The notes: a model not told the origin generated them from the letters alone. Positions 18,775 through 28,950 are shown, numbered from the stretch's first letter. The stretch: DNA of 64,000 bases from JAGVSZ01 sp019137045 (GCA_046347635.1 JAXMFT010000002.1:310001-374000), one strand, 5' to 3'. Made by a program: numbers and translations.

Positions 18775-19623
18775 CTAACCCCCGATGCGGAAGGTCTGCG
18801 CGGGATCGATCACCGCGACCACGCGCACGCCGCAGCCTTCGCCCTGCGGCCAACGCCAGGGGAAGGCCATGAACGTGCAGCGCCTGCCGGTCACCCTGTC
18901 GAGGTCGCCGCCCACGTTCTCGATCCCGGGGATGCCGTTCGACATCAGGATCTTGTGCGCCGGCTCCCAGAGCGGGAAGTCGGCCAGTACGTCGCGGCCG
19001 GTCGCCGCCCTGTACTCGGCGGCGAGGTGCGGCATCGTGGGACCCGGCCCGTGCGGCACCATGTACGTGCCGAGCGGGTGGTCGAGCGCTTGAACGTCGA
19101 TGCCGACCATCTTCACCTTCCTCGCGACCAGCCACTCCGCGGCCTCCTTGTACAGCCCCGGCGAGTACGCGTAGTAGTCCTCGTTGTCGCCGAACAGGCG
19201 ATGGGTGCCGGTGTTGATCATCACGATGTCGTCGGGCTCGATGCGCGGCACGGCGCGTTCCAGGTCGTCGGCGGTGATCACCTCCCACCTGCCCTTCGGG
19301 ATCGACACCGCAACCCCGGTGCCGAAGAAGCGCCACAAGTCGTAGCCGGTGATGGTCGGGGTGTTCTCGAGCACGTGGATCGGCGCGTCCATGTGGGTGC
19401 CGCGATGCATGATGAACTCGGCCTGCTGGGTGTGCACGCCATGCTTCGCGTGGTATTCGATCGACGTGATCTGCAGGCTGCGGGACGGCCCGGTGCCGCC
19501 GCCGGGCCACTGCGGCATGCCGTGGCCCCAGCGGTGGCTGAGGTCGAAGAACTGGAGCGCCGCGGCCGCGGCGGCGTCGGCGGCGCGCGTCGGCGCGAGC
19601 TCAGGCGGCGAGGCGATATTCAC
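18775..19623 (-). CDS. Cyclase-family metal-dependent hydrolase (kynurenine-formamidase-like) 2
   Basis: A protein of 282 aa. It contains FDLSHRWGHGMPQWPGG and the family metal motif HRGTHMDAPIH (HxGTHxDxPxH), as in isatin hydrolase and kynurenine formamidase. I chose the GTG at 19623, which has an AAGGA ribosome site and overlaps the preceding paralogue by 23 nt; there is no suitable ATG upstream. It would hydrolyse a cyclic amide or lactone-like bond. It is a paralogue of the gene just upstream. Confidence 0.82.
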   Translation of the reverse strand: MNIASPPELAPTRAADAAAAAALQFFDLSHRWGHGMPQWPGGGTGPSRSLQITSIEYHAKHGVHTQQAEFIMHRGTHMDAPIHVLENTPTITGYDLWRFFGTGVAVSIPKGRWEVITADDLERAVPRIEPDDIVMINTGTHRLFGDNEDYYAYSPGLYKEAAEWLVARKVKMVGIDVQALDHPLGTYMVPHGPGPTMPHLAAEYRAATGRDVLADFPLWEPAHKILMSNGIPGIENVGGDLDRVTGRRCTFMAFPWRWPQGEGCGVRVVAVIDPAQTFRIGG

Positions 19624-20398
19624 CGGTCGGGTCCTTGATGGCGACGAGACGGACGACGCACGCATCGCCTTCGGTCCAGCGCCAGGGACAGGCGTGCAGG
19701 GTGCAGCGCGCGCCGGCGACCGCCGCGACCTCGCCGCCCACGTTCTCGATCGTCGGGATGCCGGCGCCGAGCAGGGTGCGGTGCGCCGGATTCCAGTCCG
19801 GGAAGTCGGCAGCCGCGGCACGCCCGGTGGCGGCCTCGTACCGGCGCGCGAGGTCCTTGATCTGCGGCCCGTTGCGGTGCTGGCCGAGCGAGGTCGCGAG
19901 CGGGTGGTCGATCGTCGCCGTGTCCAGGCCGACGAGCCGCGCGCGACGCGCCACGAGCCACTCCGCCGCGTCGCGTGCGAGACCGGGCGCGTGGCCGAAG
20001 TACTCCTGACTGTCGGCGTACCGCGCGTGCCAGCCGGTGGCGATGACGACGATGTCGCCGGGGCGTACCGCCGGACGGGCCTGCTCGAGGTCGGCCGCCG
20101 TGACCAGGCCCCACTCACCCTTCGGCACGGACAGCACCACGCCGTTGCCGAAGAAGTGCTCGAGCGGCAGGCGCCCCACCGTCTGCGCGCCGGCCACCAG
20201 GTGGATCGGCGCGTTGACGTGCGTCGAGGTGTGCATCACCGTGCAGATCTTCTGCGTCATCGCGCCGCTCTTCGCGTGGTAGGCGATGCGCTCGATGCGC
20301 AGATCGTCGTAGCCCGGGTGGATCGGGGTGTAGTAGCCCCACGGGTGGCTCAGGTCGTAGAACTCGAGCCCGGTCGCTGGATCGGTGATGCAGGCCAT
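19601..20398 (-). CDS. Cyclase-family metal-dependent hydrolase (kynurenine-formamidase-like) 1
   Basis: A protein of 265 aa, first gene of the minus-strand catabolic operon. It has the cyclase fold (YDLSHPWGYYTPIHPG) but the metal motif reads HTSTHVNAPIH, with Ser and Asn replacing the usual Gly and Asp. It may form a hetero-oligomer with, or have different chemistry from, its paralogue, which has the canonical motif. The ATG at 20398 has ribosome site GGAGG; an in-frame ATG 36 nt upstream has none. It is divergent from a LysR regulator with a 68-bp intergenic region. Confidence 0.8.
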   Translation of the reverse strand: MACITDPATGLEFYDLSHPWGYYTPIHPGYDDLRIERIAYHAKSGAMTQKICTVMHTSTHVNAPIHLVAGAQTVGRLPLEHFFGNGVVLSVPKGEWGLVTAADLEQARPAVRPGDIVVIATGWHARYADSQEYFGHAPGLARDAAEWLVARRARLVGLDTATIDHPLATSLGQHRNGPQIKDLARRYEAATGRAAAADFPDWNPAHRTLLGAGIPTIENVGGEVAAVAGARCTLHACPWRWTEGDACVVRLVAIKDPTGEYRLAA

Positions 20399-20466
20399 GC
20401 CGCCTCCGCCGCTGGTCGGGCAGAATTGGAGCAAGTCCGGGGCGCGGGCTCAAACGGGATTTCGTC
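20399..20466. promoter_or_regulatory. Divergent promoter region between cyclase operon and LysR gene
   Basis: A 68-bp AT-richer gap between two divergently transcribed genes, the usual place for LysR-type binding sites. I do not see a convincing T-N11-A palindrome, so no operator is called. Confidence 0.4.
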
Positions 20467-21408
20467 ATGAACCTAGCAGTCAATCCGATGAATCTCACGC
20501 TCCGCCAGCTGCGCGCCTTCAGCGCGGTGGCGAGCCTCGGCGGATTCACTGCGGCCGCGCGGCAGCTGCATCTCACGCAGTCGGCGCTGAGCGCGCTCGT
20601 GAAGGATCTCGAGACCGCGCTCGGCGTGCGCTTGCTCGATCGCAGTACCCGCGAGGTGGCGCTGACGCGCGCGGGCCGGGAGTTCCTGCCGCTCGCCGAG
20701 CGCGTGCTGCAGGACATCCGCGACGCCGCGACGCACGTCACCGACCTTGCGCACGGAACGCGCGGAATCGTACGCGTCGCCGCCCTCGAGCTGACCTCCT
20801 GCGCCCTGCTGCCGCCGATCATCGCCGCGTTCCGGAAGGAGGCGCCGGGGCTCGAGGTGCGCCTCACCGATGCAGTGCTCGAGCAGATGCTCGCGAAGGT
20901 GCGCAGCGGCGAAGTCGACATCGGCATCGGTCCGGAGCCCGCCCCAGACCCGGAGCTTGCGCGCATGCCGCTGCTCAGGGCGCCGTTCCTGCTCGTCTGC
21001 GCGCGCACGCATCCGCTCGCGCGCCGGCGCCGGGTGAAGTGGGCCGACCTGCGCGGCGAGCGTTTCATCACGATGATCCGCAACTTCCGCGCGGCAGTGA
21101 TGAACGAGCCGCACGGCTGGCCGCGCGAGCTCGAGATCGCGCCGGCGGCGGAGGTGGCGTTGATCACCACCGCGCTCGGGATGGCGGCCGCCGGCCTCGG
21201 CGTGACCGCCTGCCCCACCTACGCGGCGCCGCTCGTGCGGGGGTTCGACCTCGCGATGCGACCGCTCGGCGAGCCGGTCGTGACCGCCGAGCTGCACGTC
21301 TTCACCCGGAGGGGGCGGACCCTGCCGCCCGGCGCGGAGCGGTTCCTCGGGTTCATGCGCCGGCACCTCGCGCGCCGGATGCCGGGCGCGGTGGTCGCGG
21401 GCGAATGA
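20467..21408 (+). CDS. LysR-family transcriptional regulator
   Basis: A protein of 313 aa with the N-terminal winged helix-turn-helix (LRQLRAFSAVASLGGFTAAA, SQSALSALVKDLE-like, GVRLLDRSTREVALTRAG) and a C-terminal periplasmic-binding-protein-like effector domain (about residues 95-300). By position it is the likely activator of the divergent cyclase/cupin/SDR/Bug/dehydrogenase operon, responding to the pathway substrate. An alternative start is the ATG at 20488; the choice does not affect the domains. Confidence 0.9.
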   Translation: MNLAVNPMNLTLRQLRAFSAVASLGGFTAAARQLHLTQSALSALVKDLETALGVRLLDRSTREVALTRAGREFLPLAERVLQDIRDAATHVTDLAHGTRGIVRVAALELTSCALLPPIIAAFRKEAPGLEVRLTDAVLEQMLAKVRSGEVDIGIGPEPAPDPELARMPLLRAPFLLVCARTHPLARRRRVKWADLRGERFITMIRNFRAAVMNEPHGWPRELEIAPAAEVALITTALGMAAAGLGVTACPTYAAPLVRGFDLAMRPLGEPVVTAELHVFTRRGRTLPPGAERFLGFMRRHLARRMPGAVVAGE

Positions 21409-21626
21409 GGGGCGGGCCGTTGCGCCCGCCGGAATCGGCGCTTCGCGCCGTCCCGGCATCCGGAGTTCGCGGCGCCGGTGCGCAGGCCTTCGATTGATCC
21501 CCGGCGCGCCGCTGGAATAAATTGCGCCCCGGCCCCGTTAGCGGCCAGCCGGTGAGGCCGCGCCGAGCACGTTTCCCGCGGTCGACCGCCGTCGAAATCG
21601 ACCCAATTGATGAGAGGAGACGCCCA

Positions 21627-22307
21627 GTGAAACGCACAAGCATCGCGACGGCCGCCGCGCTGGCGCTTGCCGGCCTCGGCGCCGGCTGCACGACCGGCAT
21701 GTCGGGTCACGAGCCGATGAGCTTTTTCGTGACGAGCACCGGCACGGGCAAGGGCGGGGACCTCGGCGGGCTGGCGGGCGCCGACGCGCACTGCCAGTCG
21801 CTCGCGCAGGCGGCGGGCTCGAAGTACACCACCTGGCGCGCGTACCTGAGCACGCAGGCGCCCAAGCTCAACGATCCGGGCTTCGTGCATGCGCGCGACC
21901 GCATCGGCAAGGGCCCCTGGTACAACGCGAAGGGCGTGCGGGTCGCGTGGGACGTCGACGACCTGCATTCGGCCGGCAGCAACCTGACCAAGGAGACCGC
22001 GCTGGACGAGAAGGGCGCGCTGGTCAACGGGCGGACCGAGAAGCCGAACAAGCACGACATGCTGACCGGCTCCCGACCCGACGGCACGGCTTTCCCGGGC
22101 GCCCCGTTTCCCGACATGACCTGCGGGAACTGGACCAAGGGCGGCAACGACGGTGCCGCAATGACGGGGCATCACGACCGTGTGGGCCCGATCGCCGCGC
22201 CCTGGGCTACTTCCTGGAATTCCGCCCACCCGACCCTCGGCTGCAGCCTGGAGCGGATTCGTCCCACCGGCGGCGACGCGCTCTTCTACTGCTTCGCCGC
22301 GCAGTAG
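21627..22307 (+). CDS. Lectin/endostatin-like lipoprotein
   Basis: A protein of 226 aa starting at GTG 21627 with ribosome site GAGGAG. The signal ends in a lipobox (ALALAGLGAGC), so the mature protein is a lipoprotein. The body begins SFFVTSTGTGKGGDLGGLAG and has conserved Cys and Trp positions (HCQSLAQAAG, TTWRAYLST, MTCGNWT) seen in bacterial proteins related to the collagen NC10/endostatin and C-type-lectin-like fold. The ligand and function are unknown. It stands alone, with 218 bp of unassigned DNA upstream. Confidence 0.65.
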   Translation: MKRTSIATAAALALAGLGAGCTTGMSGHEPMSFFVTSTGTGKGGDLGGLAGADAHCQSLAQAAGSKYTTWRAYLSTQAPKLNDPGFVHARDRIGKGPWYNAKGVRVAWDVDDLHSAGSNLTKETALDEKGALVNGRTEKPNKHDMLTGSRPDGTAFPGAPFPDMTCGNWTKGGNDGAAMTGHHDRVGPIAAPWATSWNSAHPTLGCSLERIRPTGGDALFYCFAAQ

Positions 22308-22325
22308 CGGAGGAAGCCCTTTCGC

Positions 22326-22347
22326 GCGGCGCGCCCCGGCGCGCCGC
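22326..22347 (+). terminator. Hairpin after the lectin-like lipoprotein gene
   Basis: A self-complementary stretch (GCGGCGCG ... CGCGCCGC, short loop) followed by ATTCATT, 18 nt after the stop. The rest of the gap to 22565 shows no gene. Confidence 0.45.
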
Positions 22348-22565
22348 ATTCATTCTGGCCCCGCGGCGTCCGCGCCGGCACGCCCGGCTCCGATCGTGCG
22401 GTTGAGGACCGCGGCCCGCTCTTCGCGCGGAAGCCCGCAGCCCGGGCGCCCATGCGGGCACCCTTCCCGGGCCGCGAATTCGACCGCAAGGCGCGGAGTG
22501 CCGCTCGACCCGGCCCGCCCTAAACTGTGCCCATCGATCGACGCAGGCTGGAAGTGGGCGACCGG

Positions 22566-23654
<1,089 letters not shown>

Positions 23655-23696
23655 CCCGCCCGCGCCGTGTGCCGGGAAGGCTGTCGTAGGAAGGAT

Positions 23697-23849
23697 AGTG
23701 TCCCGTTGCGCGCCCCGATGGGCATGCACCCGAACCACGATGACCTGTTCGGCGAGTACCCCGCGCTCGAGCCCGAGGACGCGCGGCAGGCACTCGATTT
23801 CGCCGCCTCCTGTCTGGACGGCCGGATCGTTCCGCTGGAACTCGCTTGA
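23697..23849 (+). pseudogene. Truncated DUF433 antitoxin remnant with start of a DUF5615-type partner
   Basis: The frame reads SVPLRAPMG, DDLFGEYPALEPEDARQALD and ends VPLELA, matching the C-terminal half of DUF433 antitoxins (the ...DYP-L...DI..AL.YA..., VPLE pattern). The N-terminal helix-turn-helix part is missing. Directly after the stop (from about 23846) another frame begins TRPLLDQGCPR, like the first residues of a DUF5615 PIN-type toxin, and then loses coding character. This looks like a deleted toxin-antitoxin pair. The gap 23850-24006 contains nothing else I can support. Confidence 0.5.
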
Positions 23850-24006
23850 CGCGGCCGCTGCTCGATCAAGGCTGCCCGCGCCCGAGGGATTCGAGCACTT
23901 CTAGAAGACCCGCAAAGTGCGGCGCGAGTGCTCCAAGGCGCCGGCGCCGAAATAGCGCGGCAGCCGGTAAGGCCATGCGGCCCTCCCGGCATGCGCGGAC
24001 TTCGAC

Positions 24007-24210
24007 TCAGTAGTTGTAGCCGTCGACCTGGATGTACTTCGCGAACTCCGCGTTCACCGCGTTGCCGCTCGCCTGCAGCGAGGTGGCCATGCCGCTCGCG
24101 GCCGGGTTCTTCCAGTAGGCGTCGTCGAACGCCCAGTTGTTGTCCGCGAGGGCGGCGCCCGACTGGGCGGCGACGAGGGTGGCGGCAACGATCAGGGTGC
24201 GCTTGAGCAT
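24007..24210 (-). CDS. Small secreted protein, function unknown
   Basis: A protein of 67 aa with a clear Sec signal (MLKRTLIVAATLVAAQSGAA, cleavage after ALA) and a mature part of about 44 residues rich in Asn, Ala and Tyr (DNNWAFDDAYWKNPAASG, ending VDGYNY). No Cys. A good ribosome site (AGGAG) precedes the ATG. I do not recognise the family. It is divergent from the metallo-hydrolase gene across 268 bp with no other gene. Confidence 0.65.
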   Translation of the reverse strand: MLKRTLIVAATLVAAQSGAALADNNWAFDDAYWKNPAASGMATSLQASGNAVNAEFAKYIQVDGYNY

Positions 24211-24478
24211 TTTCGATCTCCTTTGATTTCGGGTTTCGAGGGACGCACCGCGCGTCCATCTGTCCCCAGATACGGGCGGGCCGCCGGGGTGGTTGCACCC
24301 CCGGCGGCCGGTTCGTTGAATTCGTCACGCGGGCGGGGTTCGTCGCACCCTGCCCGCCGCGCCGGCGTGCTGCATCGCAATCTGCGCGCCGCGGGGGACG
24401 CGGCGCTGAAAGGTGTTGCGGGCGGCCGCGGAGCGCGAAAGAATGGACGCCCCACATGTCCAGCCAGGGAGAGGCGCC

Positions 24479-25594
24479 ATGACCCCCGACTTTCGTCGCA
24501 GGCAGCTCGTTTTCGCATCGGCCGGCGCGGCCGCGCTCGCGCCGCTCGGCTTCGCGCCGCGCGCGTTCGCGCAGTCGAACCGGCTGGCCGACGTGCCCAC
24601 CGTCGACACCCTCACCATTCGCGTCCTCACCGACTCGAGCTACGACACGCCGCGCGTGGGCAGCTCGAAGTGGGTGAAGACGCGTCGCGCCGGCCTCGTG
24701 TCGCGGGCCGACTGGCGCAAGACGCTGCACAACGAGTGGGGCCTCGCCCTGGCGATCGAGACGAAGCGCGGCGCCGAGACGCGCAACCTGCTGCTCGACT
24801 TCGGCTACACGTCGAACGCGCTGCTCAACAACATGGAGGCGATGGGCATCGACGGCACCAGGACCGAGGCCCTGATCGCGAGCCACGGCCACTACGACCA
24901 CTTCGGCGGGCTGACCGGATACCTGGCGAAGTACCGCGACCGGCTCCCCGCGGACCTGCCGATGTACGTCGGCGGGGAGGATCTCTTCTGCCTGCGCAAG
25001 ACCGGCACCGGCACGCCGGGGCACTTCGCCGACTGGGGCGTGCTCGACCGCCGCGAGCTCGAGAAGTACCGCGTGCGCGTGGTGACCTGCGAGCAGCCGA
25101 CGGTGGTCCTCGGGCACGGGTTCACCACCGGCATCATCCGGCGCGCGAGCTTCGAGCGCGTCCTCGCCAACACCATGGTCGAGTACTTCAAGCGCGACGG
25201 CGTCGGCTGCGACATCCCCGCGGAGAACGCAAAGGCGCAGGGCAAGCCGGTCCCCGACCACCACATCCACGAGCACGGCACCTGCTTCAACGTGAGGGAC
25301 CGGGGCCTGGTGGTGGTCTCGTCCTGCGGCCACGCGGGCATCGTCAACACCGTGCGCACGGCGGTCGAAGTCTCCGGCGTGAAGAAGGTGCACGCGGCGC
25401 TCGGCGGATTCCATCTCTACCCGGCGCCGGACGACTACGTCAGCAAGACGGTGGCCGAGCTGAAGACGATCGATCCCGACGTGATCATCCCGATGCACTG
25501 CTCGGGACCGACGCTGGTCGAGATGCTGCGCAGCGATCTCGCCGACCGGCTGATCATCTCCTCGACCGGGACCGAGTTCGTGTTCGGTGCGTAG
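24479..25594 (+). CDS. Metallo-beta-lactamase-fold hydrolase with Tat-like signal
   Basis: A protein of 371 aa. Start at ATG 24479 (ribosome site GGAGAGG), giving an RRRQLVFASAGAAALAPLGF twin-arginine-like signal. The metal motif SHGHYDHFGG (HxHxDH) and later His residues (SSCGHAGIVN, PMHCSGP) match the MBL-fold 7,8-dihydropterin-6-methyl-4-(beta-D-ribofuranosyl)aminobenzene-phosphate-synthase-like group. Probably periplasmic; substrate unknown. The SCO gene begins at the next base after its stop, so they are co-transcribed. Confidence 0.82.
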   Translation: MTPDFRRRQLVFASAGAAALAPLGFAPRAFAQSNRLADVPTVDTLTIRVLTDSSYDTPRVGSSKWVKTRRAGLVSRADWRKTLHNEWGLALAIETKRGAETRNLLLDFGYTSNALLNNMEAMGIDGTRTEALIASHGHYDHFGGLTGYLAKYRDRLPADLPMYVGGEDLFCLRKTGTGTPGHFADWGVLDRRELEKYRVRVVTCEQPTVVLGHGFTTGIIRRASFERVLANTMVEYFKRDGVGCDIPAENAKAQGKPVPDHHIHEHGTCFNVRDRGLVVVSSCGHAGIVNTVRTAVEVSGVKKVHAALGGFHLYPAPDDYVSKTVAELKTIDPDVIIPMHCSGPTLVEMLRSDLADRLIISSTGTEFVFGA

Positions 25595-26293
25595 GTGAAG
25601 CGCGCGGGCGGTCGGTGGCGGGTTCCCGCCGCCGCCCTGGCCGCCGCGGTCGCGGTCGCGCTGGCGGCGGCGTGGCTCGCCCGGCGCGACGCGCCGCCGC
25701 CCGAGCGGCGCGCCGATGCGGCGCGCCTGATGAACGAGCTCATGTCCGGCAAGGTCCCGGTCGGCGGGCCGTTCGCGCTCACCGATCCGCAGGGCCGGCG
25801 CGTCGCGCTCGCCGACTTCCGCGGCAAGCTCGTGCTGCTCTATTTCGGCTACGCGACCTGCCCGGACGTCTGCCCGACGGATCTCGCCATCATCGGCCAG
25901 GCGTTGCGCGACCTCGGCGCGTCCGGCGACGAGGTGCAGCCGGTCTTCGTCACGCTCGATCCGGAGCGCGACACCCCCGCGGTGCTGCGGGAGTACGCGG
26001 CGGCGTTCCATCCGCGCTTCGCGGCGCTCACCGGGACCGAGGCCGAGATCCGCCGCGTCGCCACCGACTTCAAGGTGTTCTACGAGAAAGTGGCGCTGCC
26101 GGGAAAGACGACCTACCTCATCGACCACACGGCCTACACCTTCCTGCTGGACCGCGCAGGCCGGTTCGTCAGCCTGTTCCCGCCCGGTACGCCCCCGGAG
26201 CGGATGGTGACGCTGCTGCGCGAGCAGCTCGCGGCCACGCCCGCCGCGGCGGCGGCGGGGAACGGGGATCAGCGCGCGGCGTCGCCCAGGTAG
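25595..26293 (+). CDS. SCO1/SenC-family copper chaperone/thioredoxin-like protein
   Basis: A protein of 232 aa starting with GTG. An N-terminal membrane anchor (AAALAAAVAVALAAAWLA) is followed by a thioredoxin-like domain with the copper ligands CPDVC and the distal His in LIDHTAYTF. SCO proteins deliver copper to the CuA site of cytochrome oxidase or act as thiol reductants; no oxidase genes are nearby. Its 3' end overlaps the convergent secreted-protein gene by 25 nt. Confidence 0.88.
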   Translation: MKRAGGRWRVPAAALAAAVAVALAAAWLARRDAPPPERRADAARLMNELMSGKVPVGGPFALTDPQGRRVALADFRGKLVLLYFGYATCPDVCPTDLAIIGQALRDLGASGDEVQPVFVTLDPERDTPAVLREYAAAFHPRFAALTGTEAEIRRVATDFKVFYEKVALPGKTTYLIDHTAYTFLLDRAGRFVSLFPPGTPPERMVTLLREQLAATPAAAAAGNGDQRAASPR

Positions 26294-26901
26294 GCGCAGC
26301 CGCGATAGACGCCCGGCTGCGGGTCGGTCGCCCGGGCGAAGGTGATCTCGGCGCGGTAGGGGAGGATTGCGTTGGCGAGCGGGTCCGCGCAGCGCTCTCT
26401 ATATAGACGCATGTCGATCCGCGCGCGCTCGGTCTCGGCCTTGAACTCGAACCCTCGCCGCGCCGCGCGAGGCCCGAGCGGCGGGAACGACGCCGGCGCG
26501 CCGTCGCCGACGCGCTGGAACGCCAGCCGCGTGTCGTCGAACACCATCGACCAGGAGGTTGTGCCCGCCGGCCTTCGCGACCACGCGGCGCAGGTCCTCG
26601 AGCACTCGAGCCCGCCGAGCTGCGCGCGCAGCACCGCCTCGGCGAGGAACGCGTCGTCCTCGCGCCGGCCGGCGACCTCCACGAACATGCTGCGCGCGCG
26701 GCCCGCGGCGAGCGCGGCGAAGTGCTTGCGCAGCTCGCGCGCCGCGGCCGAATCCATCAGCTCGAGCCGCTTGCCGGACCCGCACGGGACGATCCAGGCG
26801 AGACCGCTCCTGCCCTCGGCGTAGATGCCCCGCACCGGCGGCTCCGCCGCGGCGGCGGCGCCGGCCAGGACGAGCAGCGCGAGCGCGGCAGCGGCCCTCA
26901 T
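26269..26901 (-). CDS. Secreted protein of unknown function (possible MliC/NlpE-like C-terminal region)
   Basis: A protein of 210 aa with a Sec signal (MRAAAALALLVLAGAAAAAE). Cys residues recur (WIVPCGSGK, LECSRTC, RERCADPLAN, YRGCAYLG). The C-terminal ILPYRAEITF...YRGCAYLG resembles the end of MliC/META-like envelope proteins. The start overlaps the preceding SDR stop by 4 nt (ATGA), so the two are coupled. Function not assigned. Confidence 0.6.
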   Translation of the reverse strand: MRAAAALALLVLAGAAAAAEPPVRGIYAEGRSGLAWIVPCGSGKRLELMDSAAARELRKHFAALAAGRARSMFVEVAGRREDDAFLAEAVLRAQLGGLECSRTCAAWSRRPAGTTSWSMVFDDTRLAFQRVGDGAPASFPPLGPRAARRGFEFKAETERARIDMRLYRERCADPLANAILPYRAEITFARATDPQPGVYRGCAYLGDAAR

Positions 26902-27770
26902 CGCCCCGCCCGGTCCTGCTCGTTGCGCGCTTTGATCAGGTCGCGCGCCCGCGCCCAGTCGGCGTCCGACCACGCGCGCAGGTCGAAGAACCCGCCGGGA
27001 CTCGCCAGGTGGGCCGCGCCGTCGAGCGCGATCGTCTGGCCGGTCAGCCACTCGCAGCCGTCGGCGACGAGGAACGTCGCCAGGTTCCGGATCTCCTCCA
27101 TACGGCCGATGCGGCCGGTCGGATTCTTCGCCGCGCCGCGCTCCTCGACCGTCTGGCCGGGATTCAGGCGTGCCCCCATGCCCTCGGTGGGGAACGGGCC
27201 CGGCGCGATCGCGTTGAGCCGGATGCCGAATTTCGCCCACTCGACCGCGAGCGACTGCGTCATGACGTGCACCCCGGCCTTCGACATCGCCGAGGGCACG
27301 ACGTACGGCGACCCGGTCCAGACCCAGGTGACCAGGATCGAGACGACGCTCCCGCGGTGCCCGCCCGCGATCCAGCGCTTTCCGACCGCCTGCGTCACGT
27401 AGAACGTCCCGTGCAGCACGATGTTGGCGATCGCGTCGAAGCCGCGCGGCGAGAGGTCCTCGGTGCGGCTGATGAAGTTGCCGGCGGCGTTGTTGACGAG
27501 CGCGTCCAGCGGGCCGCCGTCGTCCCAGGCCGCCTGCGCCATCGCGTCCACCGCGGCCGCATCGCGGATGTCGACCGCGTGGGTCTTCACCGTCCCGCCG
27601 TGCCGCGCCGTCAGCGCCGCGGCCGTCTCGTCGAGCACGGTCTTCCGTCGCCCGCAGATGTGGACGGTCGCGCCCAGGGCGAGGAACTGCTCGGCCATCT
27701 CGCGCCCGAGCCCGGTGCCGCCGCCGGTGACGAGGATGCGCTTGCCTTTCAGGAGGTCTGGCCGGAACAT
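26898..27770 (-). CDS. SDR-family oxidoreductase, 2,4-dienoyl-CoA-reductase-like
   Basis: A protein of 290 aa. TGGGTGLG binds the dinucleotide and NNAAGNFI is typical of the DECR/peroxisomal trans-enoyl reductase branch. The catalytic YxxxK is replaced by SAMSK, as in other dienoyl-CoA reductases that keep Lys but not Tyr. It would reduce 2,4-dienoyl-CoA formed during unsaturated fatty-acid oxidation. Divergent from the DSD1-type gene. Confidence 0.82.
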   Translation of the reverse strand: MFRPDLLKGKRILVTGGGTGLGREMAEQFLALGATVHICGRRKTVLDETAAALTARHGGTVKTHAVDIRDAAAVDAMAQAAWDDGGPLDALVNNAAGNFISRTEDLSPRGFDAIANIVLHGTFYVTQAVGKRWIAGGHRGSVVSILVTWVWTGSPYVVPSAMSKAGVHVMTQSLAVEWAKFGIRLNAIAPGPFPTEGMGARLNPGQTVEERGAAKNPTGRIGRMEEIRNLATFLVADGCEWLTGQTIALDGAAHLASPGGFFDLRAWSDADWARARDLIKARNEQDRAGR

Positions 27771-27820
27771 CGGTGCGGTTCTCCATTCTCCAGCGCGTTG
27801 CCCCGATTCTAAGGTCTGCC

Positions 27821-28936
27821 ATGCCCTTGCCCGCGCCCGCCCGCCCCGGGCAGCCGCTCGCGGACGTCGACACGCCCGCGCTCCTGCTCGACCTCGACGC
27901 GTTCGAGCGCAACCTGCAGGCGATGGGGGACGCGGTCGCGCCCCTCGGCGTGCGGCTGCGCCCGCACGCGAAATCGCACAAGTGCGCCGAGATCGCGCGG
28001 CGCCAGGTCGCGGCCGGCGCGGTCGGCGTCTGCGTCCAGAAGACCGCCGAGGCCGAGGCGCTCGTCGCCGGGGGCGTGCAGGACGTGCTGATCGCCAACG
28101 AGGTGGTCGGGCGGGCGAAGCTCGCGCGCGTCGCGGCGCTCGGCCGGTCGGCGCGGGTCGGGGTGTGCGTCGACGACGCGGCGGCCGTGGCGGACCTCGA
28201 CGAGGCGGCGCGTGCGGCCGGGGTGCGGCTCGACGTGTATGTCGAAGTGAACGTCGGCGCCAACCGCTGCGGGGTCGAGCCGGGCGCGCCGGCGCTGCGG
28301 CTCGCCCGGATCGTGAGCGGCTCGGCCAACCTGCGCTTCGCGGGCCTTCAGGCCTACCACGGCGGCGCGCAGCACCTGCGCACGGTCGCGGAGCGCAGGG
28401 CGGCGATCGCGCAGGCGGTGGAGAAAGCCGGTCGTACGCGCCGGCTGATCGAGGACGAGGGCTTCGCGTGCGACATCGTCACCGGCGCGGGCACCGGCAC
28501 CTTCATCTACGAGGGGGCGAGCGGCGTGTACGACGAGCTGCAGCCGGGCTCGTACGTGTTCATGGACGCCGACTACAACCGCAACGCCTGGGACGGGTTC
28601 CCGCGCTTCGAGCAGAGCCTGTTCATCTGGGCGACGGTGATGAGCGCACCGGCGCCGGAGCGCGTCGTGGTCGACGCCGGGCTCAAGGCGCACAGCTTCG
28701 ACTCCGGGCTGCCGCAGCTCGTGGGCTGGCCGGGCGTCGAGTACGCGCGACCGTCCGACGAGCACGGCGTGTTGAAGGTCGCCGCCGGCGCGCGCGCGCC
28801 GCGCCTCGGCGCGAAGCTGCGCCTCGTCCCGGGGCATTGCGACCCGACGGTGAACCTCTACGACTGGCTGGTGTGCTGCCGGGGCGAGCGGGTCGAGGCG
28901 GTGTGGCCGGTGAGCGCGCGGGGGGCGTTCTATTGA
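27821..28936 (+). CDS. DSD1-family PLP enzyme (D-threonine/3-hydroxyaspartate aldolase or D-serine dehydratase-like)
   Basis: A protein of 371 aa. The alanine-racemase-type barrel starts DTPALLLDLDAFERNL and has the PLP Lys in RPHAKSHKC; the C-terminal metal site is VPGHCDPTVNLYDW (His and Cys ligands). Enzymes of this fold-type III family cleave or dehydrate D-3-hydroxy amino acids with PLP and a divalent metal. Start ATG 27821; an earlier in-frame ATG gives an unlikely extension. The exact substrate cannot be told from sequence. Confidence 0.85.
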   Translation: MPLPAPARPGQPLADVDTPALLLDLDAFERNLQAMGDAVAPLGVRLRPHAKSHKCAEIARRQVAAGAVGVCVQKTAEAEALVAGGVQDVLIANEVVGRAKLARVAALGRSARVGVCVDDAAAVADLDEAARAAGVRLDVYVEVNVGANRCGVEPGAPALRLARIVSGSANLRFAGLQAYHGGAQHLRTVAERRAAIAQAVEKAGRTRRLIEDEGFACDIVTGAGTGTFIYEGASGVYDELQPGSYVFMDADYNRNAWDGFPRFEQSLFIWATVMSAPAPERVVVDAGLKAHSFDSGLPQLVGWPGVEYARPSDEHGVLKVAAGARAPRLGAKLRLVPGHCDPTVNLYDWLVCCRGERVEAVWPVSARGAFY

Positions 28937-28950
28937 TGGCAGATCCCGGC

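Noticed and set aside
26399..26785. Frameshift in the secreted-protein gene at 26.3-26.9 kb
   Set aside because: An alternative frame looks locally plausible, but the main frame keeps Cys spacing and a family-like C-terminus, so I left it as intact.
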